Shown here in pieces: positions 22,207 through 31,639 of a stretch of DNA of 64,000 nucleotides (position 1 is its first letter; every line of letters starts with the position of its first letter). The stretch lies in contig MCGT01000002.1 of NCBI GenBank assembly GCA_002104935.1, positions 806,001-870,000 of the forward strand, given 5' to 3'. The notes under the pieces are model-generated. The model was not told the DNA's origin and ran no database searches. It was given only the letters and a program-made list of their open reading frames with translations. Source of the stretch: Hesseltinella vesiculosa. Lineage: Eukaryota > Mucoromycota > Mucoromycetes > Mucorales > Cunninghamellaceae. Both the position numbers and the translations under genes were made by a program.

Positions 22207-23401
22207 AACCCGGTGTTTAAAAGAAATGACATGGATAGCAACAACAATAAAAAAAAAGCTGGTGGTATTTTTTTTTTTTTTGTTGCCAGTGCTGGTCCCC
22301 AGAACCCATGTAGATTTAAAATTACTTGTTTTTATTGCATCATCAAGTGTCACTCGCACAACAGGAAAGATAAGAGACCATCAAGACATGACCGAGCCGC
22401 GGCGCGGCCACCTGGAAATTTTCTTGCTTTGTCCTCTGCCTCGGCGTCTTGAGTTGTTTTCACGTTTTTTTTTTTTTCTGTCGTTTTAGCTTTTGCTAAT
22501 AACTTTGGTGCAAGTCTCCAACAAAAGCGCAAGCCAGAGAATTACTGTACGATGAACGTAGTGTCCCAATCGCAGCCGCATGCTGGTTCCAAGAGAACGA
22601 AGAAGAGGCCAAGCTTCCACACTGCAAGAAGCCAACTGTGAAAACGCTGTCGTTTGCCTCGTCTCTTCATTGGCCCAAAATGTGCAATCTCCGTTCAGTT
22701 TCCGCCTGGCCTTTGCCTGTCATGACTTTCCTTTTCTGGATAGAGTCCGGCTGCATGTCGGACCTTTGCGGAATTACCCAGTGCCGACACCGCATCTCGT
22801 TTTCAACACCCGCTGTGCAGTGCCGATTTTTAGGCTGAGGATTTGAGGGTGATGCGACCTCCATCAATCGACCTGATTTTTTCAGAATCAATGCATAAAA
22901 AGCAAAGGGATCCCCTGCTGATCTCGTTAGAAGTCATCGAAAAACTGACCTCCACCGATATGCAAGGCTATAAACACTACCGATTTTGACTGCCCAGCCA
23001 TTTTGCCAGGACGGCCCATCCTTGCTGGTAGACATAGCTCCTCACCATCCAACACATTGTTTCTGTGTTTTTTTCGCATCTATGCTTGATTGTTGCATAG
23101 TCTTTTTTTTTTTTGGCTGGAAATGTAGCCTTTTTTTCTCAATGAAAAAATAAAAAATGCACCATAGCACACTTGATCCTGGCGTTCCACGAATTCTTGT
23201 CTATTTTTTGAGGACTTGTCGCTTTTTATTGCGCTAGGGCCCGAGAAGCGAAAAGAAAAAATTTTACTTGGACCCTTGATACTGCCAAAACAGGAAACCA
23301 TTAAAAAGGAACTTTTTTCCACCAATCATACGTATACGCTTGTTCGGCGGCCGAAATGCCGATTTCACACCGAGATTGGTCAGGTGATTTACCATTCATC
23401 A
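22207..23401. other. Intergenic with repeat copy
   Basis: About 1.2 kb between bleomycin hydrolase and tRNA-Asn. No gene was recognised. It contains copy 2 of the dispersed repeat near 22826-22895. Confidence 0.45.
22826..22895 (+). repeat. Dispersed repeat, copy 2
   Basis: Carries GGCTGAGGATTT, then GACCTCCATCAATCGACCTG and TTTTTTCAG, in the same order as the copies near 8521, 27247 and 40493. It lacks the TTGGCTGGG core seen in the others. Confidence 0.4.
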
Positions 23402-23475
23402 GCTTCTGTGGCGCAATTGGCTAGCGCGTTCGACTGTTAATCGAGAGGTTGGAAGTTCGAGCCTTCCCAGGAGCG
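23402..23475 (+). tRNA. tRNA-Asn (anticodon GUU), no intron
   Basis: A 74-nt cloverleaf. The acceptor stem pairs GCTTCTG with CAGGAGC (one G-U), with G as discriminator base. The D arm contains TGGCGCAATTGG (box A). The anticodon loop CTGTTAA gives GTT. The T arm is GGAAG-TTCGAGC-CTTCC (box B). A T6 run follows a few bases downstream as Pol III terminator. CCA is not encoded, as expected for a eukaryote. Confidence 0.95.
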
Positions 23476-24583
23476 TTTCTTTTTTGCCCGTGTGGCACTT
23501 TTTTTTTCTGGAGTGATTTTGCTGAGCACAGTTGATTGATTATTTGTGCTGTGTCATTTTTTAGCTTTGCTTTTTTTTTTTGCATAGATTACTCATTCGC
23601 AAGTAGCTATGTGCACGGCATCCCATTTTGTAGCCTCGGTGGTTTGAGCTTCCACGTCTGCTTGGTTGGCTTTTTCCATTTTCACTGCCAAAAAAGGAAA
23701 GTCTTGGGCAACAACTCAGTGAATGAGTCGTTCTTCTTGGGCCAACTGTCATGGTACGGGGGGCAGACTTACAAGCAGGGTAGCAGTTGAAAATAGTCGG
23801 ATGACGTATCTCATTGATCTATCGTTCTGGTGGAAAAAAAAAAAAAAAAAGTCGTTGTCAAGCACTGTCTTCTTTTCCCATCCTATGCTTCCTCTCGCTG
23901 GCAAGTGCGAAAACGAGACGGTTTCATGACCTTTTTTTTTTTTTTTTTTTGTATCGACCACATCGTATCCTTCAATGCTAATATGTGACTGTCGTGATCT
24001 TGGAGACAGAAAATATGAACCATGCGAAGCAGTGGGCTATCCTTTAAGCTTTGTAATAAGTAAAAAAAAAGAGTCTGTGGGGGAGGGGCAGGTGGGCAGA
24101 CTAGAGCAAAATGGCAAGATGACTGCCTTCAACTCCTTTATTTGTTTTTGAGAATGCAGGACTGATGCAAAAGTGACTACCTCTCAGCGAAGCGAATATG
24201 CCGAGCAACTAGCAGCAAAAAGCCATTATCGTGTGCAACAGCAGCTGACAGCAACACCCCGACCGTTCAAACTCAGAGGCATGGACACCTGCTAAAAAAA
24301 AGAGACTTGGCTAGCCCGCTTAGCTTCGGCCATCTTGATCCAAGATTCTGTCAAAATGTCAGGTGTCATAATTAACCATCCTGTCCAGCCTCATATGTGT
24401 CTCTGATTTGTTCATTTAGTTCTCTGTAGCTCCTCCCCGTATATCCTCTCCGGCATACCTATTTTTTTTTTTTTTTTTTCACCGACCATGATGTCGGCTA
24501 TGCCATCCAGCCTCTTGTCCCTTGAGCTGACCCTCCCCCATTGAATAAATGAATGCGTGGTGATTTTATTCTCATCAAGAGTC
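23476..24583. other. Intergenic, no gene seen
   Basis: About 1.1 kb between tRNA-Asn and the 3' end of methionine synthase reductase, with several A and T runs of 15 or more. No domain-bearing frame was found on either strand. Confidence 0.5.
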
Positions 24584-27101
24584 TTAGGCCCACTAAAGAA
24601 GAAGAAAAGTAGAGAGGGTGAGCCGATGGAAGGAAGGAAAGCAAAAGGCTTACAAGATCACGAAGGTATTTTCCATTGGACATCCATTCTACAAGGCGCT
24701 GGTTGGCTTGAACAACATCGAGTTGCTCGTGCTTGACTAGGATATCTACAAAGGCGTCATTAACACCCTTGGCCATACCTATACGCAGATGAAAAATGAG
24801 AATGAGGATGTTGCTGATAAAAAAAAGGGCAAACACTAACCTTTGGCATCACCGCAGATGTAAATGGCAGCATCTTGGTTGACGATGAAATCGTAAAGAT
24901 CGGCAGCGTGTTGGCGAAGGAGGTCTTGGACATAGGTTTTGTTTGCAGGGTCTTCACGGCTGATGGCGAGGTTTAACTTGGTAATGGTGCGATCGTTGAC
25001 AAGGGTCTGGAATTCGTCTGGAAAGAGATAGTCCTTGGAGCGATCACGGCAACCGTCATAGAGGTGGATGGGACCAAAGTCCTGGAGGATGTCTAGGTTT
25101 GGATGCAATCCGACACCACCCATGGATTGGCGCAAGAGTCGTTGGGCCTGACGGTGCTGGGCAAAGCCGAGTAGAGGGGCAACGCCAGTGCCGGGGCCGA
25201 TCAGCAAAAGAGGGCGTTTGGTATCGACAGGCAGGGCAAACGGGTTGTTTGGTCGGACAAAGATAGGAACGTGGATGTTTGACAGGGAAGGTTGTGTTTG
25301 TTGACTGTTCTTGAAGGGTACTTGGCCGGTCAGGGAGTCAAGCCAGGGGGTGGCAACACCACGGCGGCTTACACCTTCAGGTGTGGTGTATTCAACGACA
25401 TTAAAGACAAAGCGAATGCGGCCATTATGGGAGATGGGTGAGTTGGCGATGGAGTAGTAGCGAGGTTGATGGGCAGGTAGGAGATCAAGGAGGCGACAAG
25501 TGGGAGGCTGACAGGAAGGAAAAGTGGTGAGGAGATCCAGCAGGGTGGGAGACTGAGCACGGAGGGCGTTGAACTGGGCAAGGCCCTGCTTGCTACAGAG
25601 ATACATCAGGCGGGTTTTTTCTTCCAGGTCTGAGGTGTGATCGGCCAGCATGCGTAGCAAGGCTTTGCGTGGGGCGGAGGTCAAATCGACACCATAGCGC
25701 AGAACGTCTACCAAAGTCAGCGACTGGGCCTTTTCCAAGTGGCTAGGCAAGTCTATAGGAAAAAAAAAAAAAAAAAAGGGTTCAGTGTTTCCTCGATTTT
25801 CTCTCTTGTGTTCGCTTACTGTCACCCTTGACTTGATGCAGCATGTTATAGCCATCCAATTCGTCGGGGGCTAGACGCAAGACCAAAGCATGAACCAGCT
25901 GCTCATCGTTGGGAGCAACGATGCCGAAAGCATCACCAGGTTCAAAGGTAAGTTCGTTTTCGACCGCCAACTCGACCAGCAAGCTTCGTTTGACGGCGTC
26001 GTCAGTGGTGAGGCAGCGAGCAAGGGTGACGGGTGCATAGGAGATAGGAGAAGGCGTGACAACCCAGTCAGGAACTTGTGCTGCAGGGGTGGGATGATCG
26101 GCCAAGGTTGCCAAAGAGGTCCATTGGACATTGGCGGCTGCAGCTTTGGGAATGGCCGTAAGTTTGATGCCAGGTGTCAGGCCAGAATAATCCAAGGTGA
26201 CAGGCGTGCCTTGGGCGGGGTCTACTCGAGCAGGTTGTTTCACAAGGGAGTTGTCCAGGGCTAGGTACTTTTGGACGGGATCGGGGATGCTGGTTGTGCG
26301 TCCTTTGAAGGAATAGGGTTCGGGTTGAGCAGGTGGAGCAGGTTGCTTAACAAGCGAGTCGGTCAGGTTAAGGTATTTGTCGACGGGCGCAGGGATGTCA
26401 TTCTTTCGTCCTTCGAAAGAGTAGGGCTGGTCGTGTGCTTGATGGGCGGCGATAGAGGTTTTGTCCAAGAGGTCGGCGACTTTGTCGACGGAAGTGTCTT
26501 CTTCAACAGCACCCTGTGATTCCAATACCTTTGGCAGAGCATCCCACAAATGCTCAATCCAAGGGTCAACGACGTTTTCCAACCTAAAAAGGGAAATTAA
26601 GAGTCTGTGCAAGAGCCACGTTTTCAGGGTTGATTTTTTCCTACCCTTCCGCATCGTCGGCCATGCCTTTTTCATAAAAAACAGAAGCACCAAGTTCCTT
26701 GCATTTCTTTTCAATGCGCTTGATCGTGTTGTTGAAGTTGCTGTAGTTGGTGTCGCCCAAGCCCAAGCAAGTGATCTGGCGATTCTTGAAATAGTCTTTC
26801 TCTTTTTGTCGACGCAAGAATCGCCAAAACTTGAGGGCATTGTCAGGAGGATCGCCATCGCCAGTGTTGGAAGAAACAAAGATGAGGACGCCCACAGTGT
26901 CGATCGTGCTCTGCTCAAAGAAAATAGAAGATGATGAGTCATATGCTGCAGGTGTGGAAAGCGTACCTTTTCGTAGTCGTTCATCAGAACGCAGTCGCCT
27001 TTGTAGCCCCGTTTCTTGGCTTCAGAGTGAATGTTCTTTGCAATCCATTCAGCATTACCGGTTTGTGATGCCCAAAGTATAAGATATGATTCGGCAGACA
27101 T
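24584..27101 (-). CDS. MTRR: Methionine synthase reductase (diflavin oxidoreductase)
   Basis: NADPH-dependent FMN/FAD protein that reactivates oxidised cobalamin-dependent methionine synthase. Six exons: 26967-27101, 26645-26910, 25820-26583, 24841-25752, 24654-24778, 24584-24592, giving 736 residues. The flavodoxin domain is at the N-terminus (WASQTGNAEWIA; SSNTGDGDPPDNA; GLGDTNYSNF). A long Pro-rich linker contains two similar 30-35 residue repeats. The reductase core has LRYGVDLTSAPRKALLRML, SCQPPTCRLLDLLP, RYYSIANSP for FAD, GPGTGVAP for NADPH, and KYLRDLWA at the end. The SCQPP block, the LCSKQG segment and the lack of an N-terminal membrane anchor separate it from cytochrome P450 reductase. 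The last exon codes only Trp-Ala-stop. Confidence 0.88.
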
Positions 27102-27908
27102 TTTTATTTCGTCAGAGAATGGAATGTGGAGGAAAAAAAAGACGGCTGTGCACAGAAAAAAAAAAGGGTTGGACAAAGGTTGAAGCACGTCGGAGAATGA
27201 AGCCCATCTGAAAGATTTTTTTCATCTCTTTTTTTGTTGCATTTTTTTGCTGAGGAATCCGAGGTGTCAGAATGAGGTCGACTCCAAGTTGGCTGGGTGA
27301 CCTTCACCAATCGACTTGATATTTTTAGCATCCATGCTCTTCATGGGAAATTGTTCCCATGAAAAATTTCACGCCGATCTATTCGTGCAAACGAGCTCTA
27401 TATCATTTTCATTTTTTTTTTAAAAGTGAAGGCAACCCCCTTTGGTTAGATTGGGCAAGAAAATCAGGCTAAAAGCATCAAAAATCAATTGTCCCCAGAT
27501 TTTTCACATTGATAGTGCATGGTGAGAAGAGGTCATGGTTAAAATCACAAGCCTTTTAGACGCTATGGCGCCGAGATAGAATCATGCAAAGATGCCCCTA
27601 CTCTCAGGCTCAAGGCACAGCCCCACCGCTTTCTTGAAATTTGCAACCCCTTTGCTCTACAAAGCCATTGTGAGGGTAATCGTTGACACCTGTCATTTTT
27701 TTTTGTCTTGATCTGCTCTTGAGCATGTTGTGCCACAGAAATAGGCGTTGAAAACCAATGCTCATGTCTCTACGAAGCACTGACCATGTGCAGCGAGGGA
27801 CAAACGTTGAGCAGCTGAGATTAAAAATCACTATGAACGCTTTTCTGTCCTCCCGTTCGTTTCTTTTTTTTTTCTTCTCTTTAATTCGTTGCAAAAAAAC
27901 CGCAAAAG
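27102..27908. other. Intergenic with repeat copy
   Basis: About 800 bp between the divergent starts of the reductase gene and SNU23. It holds copy 3 of the dispersed repeat (about 27247-27340). A minus-strand frame at 27610-27984 has no domain. Confidence 0.45.
27247..27340 (+). repeat. Dispersed repeat, copy 3
   Basis: Blocks TTTTTTGCTGAGGAATCC, then GTTGGCTGGGTGACC, TTCACCAATCGACTTGAT and TTTTAGCATCCAT occur in the same order as in the other copies. Boundaries are approximate. Confidence 0.5.
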
Positions 27909-28804
27909 ATGGGGTCCGCGTATGGTGATAATAAAGCTGTAAGTAAGATGATTGTGGATCAATCAATAGAAAAGAGTTCATCAATAGCTAATCTCCATTA
28001 TACAACTTTTTATTTCTGGGCAAACTAGAAAGATACCGACTTTCGACGGAAATGGGATCGAGAGGAGTATGCTGAACGGGCCAGAAAACGAGAAGAACGT
28101 GAACGATTTGAAGCCATGAATGCCGATCGAAAGAAGCGCGGACTTGCACCATTGAAGGACAAGAATGAGCCAGAACAAGAAAAGACGCTGCTGACCCATC
28201 GTGAGAGCAAGATCTCTTTTGATCACAAGGTGGGCAAAGTCGAGATCGTCAAAGATGCTGGCGAAAAACGCAATCAACCTGGTTTCTACTGTGAGCTCTG
28301 TGATTCAGTCTTCAAGGATAGTAAAGGCTACTTGGACCATGTCAATTCTCGAAAGCGTAAGCAGCAAAGGATGAAGGCGGGAAGAGACAAGGCAATTGAC
28401 GCTTATCTTTTTGACAAGATCAATCCAAGTTGGGTGTGGCAATGAAGGTAGAGCGATCTACTGCCGATCAAGTCAAGGACCGGTTGGCTGAGTTGAAGCG
28501 CAAGAAGATGGAAGGGCCTGATGAAAAGAAAGAATATGGTAAGACGCCATGAAAAAAAAAAAAAAAAAAAAAAAAAACGCCCACCTGTCTCACTGTCCTT
28601 GGTCTTTCCTGTACAGATCTCAACTCCAGGATAGAAGAGCTCAAACAGCAAGAACAGGATGAAAAGGCGCAACGAAAGGAACGGAAGCGGCAAAAGAAAC
28701 AAGAAAAGGAAAAGGAGTCGACGGCTGACCTGCCAGCTACCGAGGACGCAGACGACATGGCCAAAATGATGGGATTCTCCGGCTTTGGCTCTACCAAATC
28801 ATAA
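27909..28804 (+). CDS. SNU23: U4/U6.U5 tri-snRNP protein Snu23 (ZMAT2)
   Basis: Zinc-finger spliceosomal protein of the tri-snRNP/B complex. Four exons, 27909-27938, 28029-28356, 28419-28538 and 28617-28804, give 221 residues. The N-terminal block is DTDFRRKWDREEYAERARKR. A matrin-type finger follows (GFYCELCDSVFKDSKGYLDH, then NSRKHQSKLG), then the conserved VERSTADQVKDRL. The C-terminal third is a Lys/Glu coiled coil ending MMGFSGFGSTKS. The second intron (28357-28418) is read through by a longer open frame, but only splicing restores the finger's second histidine (NSRKH). An A27 run lies in the third intron. Confidence 0.93.
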
Positions 28805-28970
28805 TATCCTTGTCAGCTTCAATAAATCTCTTTTTCAACAGCAGAGGCATATGGGCGCGTTTTAATGGAAGTGGTTTGGTATGGCAAGAATATTCAAGGC
28901 CAAGAGGCGGCTATCCCTTCTGGACGCCAAATCCTGCTTCGAGGAGATGTAAAGTAGGACGCTTAAGTTT

Positions 28971-29330
28971 TTAGCACCCAGCAGCGTTTATTTGAAGGCA
29001 AGTAGTAGTCATGCAGCGGTTGATTCCAAAAGTTTTAGCAAACGCGATACTCACCTCTCGGTCTGTAGCGTCGCACTGCTTCCTAACAGGCTTTGTTGTT
29101 CGTTGACCGGAGATATCGCCAGGTACGGATTCAAAATCAAACTTTTCGGTCATGCAATAGGTCAAGGCCATTGTTTTTGCACTGTATGTAAATCCAACTT
29201 GATGCGCACTAAAAAAGTCTCTGCAGACTTTGTTTTTGTTTTTGCAGCACGGGTTACCAGAAAATGGTGAAGCTAGGACCGTTGCCAACATATTCACCAA
29301 AAAACCTAAGAAGAGATAATTCAAATGCAT
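28971..29330 (-). CDS. Small secreted eight-cysteine protein, divergent member
   Basis: 119 residues in a single exon. Residues 1-20 form a signal peptide (hydrophobic LFLGFLVNMLATVLA). The mature part has a fixed pattern, CC-x6-C-x22-C-x26-C-x19-C-x4-C-x7-C, ending on the last cysteine. The same spacings occur in the three proteins at 36591, 38529 and 41422. Shared non-cysteine positions include NK in CCxNK, AH after the third cysteine, and KTFGIN before the sixth. The paired and C-terminal cysteines suggest a compact disulfide-bonded extracellular protein. The family is not recognised and the function is unknown. A TATA-like TATAAAAGTG lies upstream, near 29373-29382. Confidence 0.75.
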   Translation of the reverse strand: MHLNYLFLGFLVNMLATVLASPFSGNPCCKNKNKVCRDFFSAHQVGFTYSAKTMALTYCMTEKFDFESVPGDISGQRTTKPVRKQCDATDREVSIAFAKTFGINRCMTTTCLQINAAGC

Positions 29331-31639
29331 TATTGTAGATAATAAAAAGAAATGTCTCGGAAAACCTGCACTTTTATACTAGCACAGACATGAGGTGTTT
29401 CCCCAGATCATGCAGATCTCCCTCATCGAACGTCTCCCTCCTTTTTTTTTTTTTTTTTTTTTGCGCGTAGTTCGCATTGCTCCGAGCCATTTATAAATTA
29501 TCGCTTCCTCGATGTCATTTTGATTTTCACCTTCGATAGGTATTTGATTTTGACTCATAATGTCCTCCCTAGGAACGTATGCTTGAGTTTAATGTTCACA
29601 GGTGACAATAGAGATAAAAAAAAAAGAGAAAAGCGTGGGTGGGTCAGGATTAGCAGCATACATGACGCCACTGCCAAAACGGAAATTCATGTATCAAATC
29701 GATCATTCCCAGGTACAAGGCAGTAAAAATCATTTCGTGCAGTTGCCCACGTTTACCTCAAACGCAGCCAGCTTTTACCAAAAAAACCAGGGGATACTCC
29801 CTTTAAATGTAACGTGACATTTGATCTGCACATCTAGGAGACGTGTACTTTCACTGATAATCATCCTTCAGCGAGATTAGCCGGTGGAAGTTCAGCTGTA
29901 GATATGATAAACATGGGATGGAATTACTAGAAAACCTACCTCCAGAGATCCACATCAAATTTGTCAGGAAGCTGGCCCTTATTGAGTAACGGCCATAGCT
30001 AGAAAGATACACCTGACAGCATTGAAGTAAGTGAACATGACCAGAATTTTTAGTCGCTTTTTTAGAGTAGCTTTCTGATGCCATGATGGCGAACGCAAAA
30101 GTGGTCGGTTAGCTTTCTAGAAACTTAATTTCTTGATGGGTTGAGTATAGAGATCTGTGGGCATCGATCAAAGAGGTCACTTTCAAAACAAATCGGCTAT
30201 GCTCATATGTCGTCAGATGGCAGGCGTTCTAAAACCTCAATAACATTTCCTATTAGAATTGGGGATAGCATGGTCAACTTGATATCCTCAGAGAACTTCG
30301 ACAGAAAAACCCAGGTTGTGGTCATGGAGACCCTGGTATTCCTTAGTGATGACCATTTCCATGGGACCACATTTGGAAGTAAATATGACCATTTTAATGA
30401 ACTTTTTTTTTTATATTTTTGCTCAAAGTTTTATCTTGATTGCTTGTCTCATTCGTGAGCCTTTGCTTCACAGAAAAAGAAATATACACACGCCGGGGGA
30501 AAATCACGGTGCCGTCATCACAATATCGCACGTTTTGTGTTCTCATAAATCGCGTGCGTGAAGACCTATATGCTGTGATATCGATAGCCCAAAGAGAGTG
30601 TCCCACGAAATTGGTGCTCAGGGTTATTATTTTTTTTTTTTTGGATGTCATGTGCTGACAACCTTCGATGCGACGTGGTAGTAAAAAATAGTTGGACTTG
30701 CGGAAATCCGGCCTACCTCTCTCTTTCTCTCTTTTGTATTTATTGACTCAAGACAAAGAGAATGGAACCTTGGAGTTTGTAAAAATGACTGCAATCGCCA
30801 ACAATTTTTTTTGAGGTCGATGTAATGCACTCGCAATGCAAAAAATGGTGCCAAATGTTGTGGCATAAGAACTAATGATATAACTAAAAGCTGATGTATC
30901 AGGCCAGAAAATTTATTTGTCGACAGCGTACGAACTAGGAAGAACAGAAGAGGCTATGGCAGGAGCTTTGTTGGTGAAAGATACATCAAGTAGGATGGAA
31001 GAACAAGAATTTGTGGGTGATTGAGGTGAGATTGCAGTGGATCAATGAAGCAGTTACCAACGAGAATAATTTCAAGCCCAGCGTAAGCTTTTTTTTGTGG
31101 TCAGCCCGTTTTCGTGTTTCTTAACTCTTTTTGTTTTTCCTAATCGCACCACGACACCATAGTGCTGCTGTTCACCAGTTTAGGGCCACTGCACGAAGAA
31201 CAAGTTGAAGATTTGAAGAATAAGACTGTGATGTACCAGGTGCGAACCTTCAGAAACATTAAACTCATTTTAACATTTATTTATTTATTTATTTTTGCTA
31301 GTTATTCAACGCTAACGTACATGAAAAGCAAGGATCATGATAATGAGAAAACGGCTTCTCGATGAAAAGATGAGAAACAAAGGGCATGACAAATTCGAAC
31401 AGCAGAAGCACATGCCAAGTCCTCTAATCAAGGAAACTGGTGCCCCGCCTGCTGCCGAACCACCTAGCATCCCTGAGACTGGCAACATATGCCCTTCTAG
31501 ATCTTGAAAAATTCGTCAAGTAGGTCGACATGGTGGATCGCGAACAAGGATGTAAAGCTGGGCACTCAACCGATTTCTTTAATTTTATATAGCCGTGAGG
31601 AGAACAACTTGTCCACCTCCTGCTTCTGACCACAGGTGA
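29331..31639. other. Accessory stretch with unassigned ORF fragments
   Basis: About 2.3 kb without a recognisable gene. Protein-like pieces occur but do not join. Minus strand: frame about 30207-30371 (SMTTTWVFLSKFSEDIKL, stop) and about 29940-30000 (LWPLLNKGQLPDKFDVDLW). Plus strand: an exon-like piece at 31163-31239 (LLFTSLGPLHEEQVEDLKNK). A 40-nt block at 30824-30863 recurs at 31963-32002 with two mismatches. A (TTTA)n run lies at about 31272-31292. Probably decayed mobile or duplicated DNA. Confidence 0.35.

Noticed and set aside
24584..27101. NADPH-cytochrome P450 reductase
   Set aside because: No N-terminal membrane anchor, a long linker, and the SCQPP, LCSKQG and DLWA blocks fit methionine synthase reductase better.
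28357..28443. SNU23 frame reading through to a stop after NPSWVWQ
   Set aside because: A GT-AG intron at 28357-28418 restores the zinc-finger histidine and the conserved VERSTADQV block, so the read-through end is an artefact.
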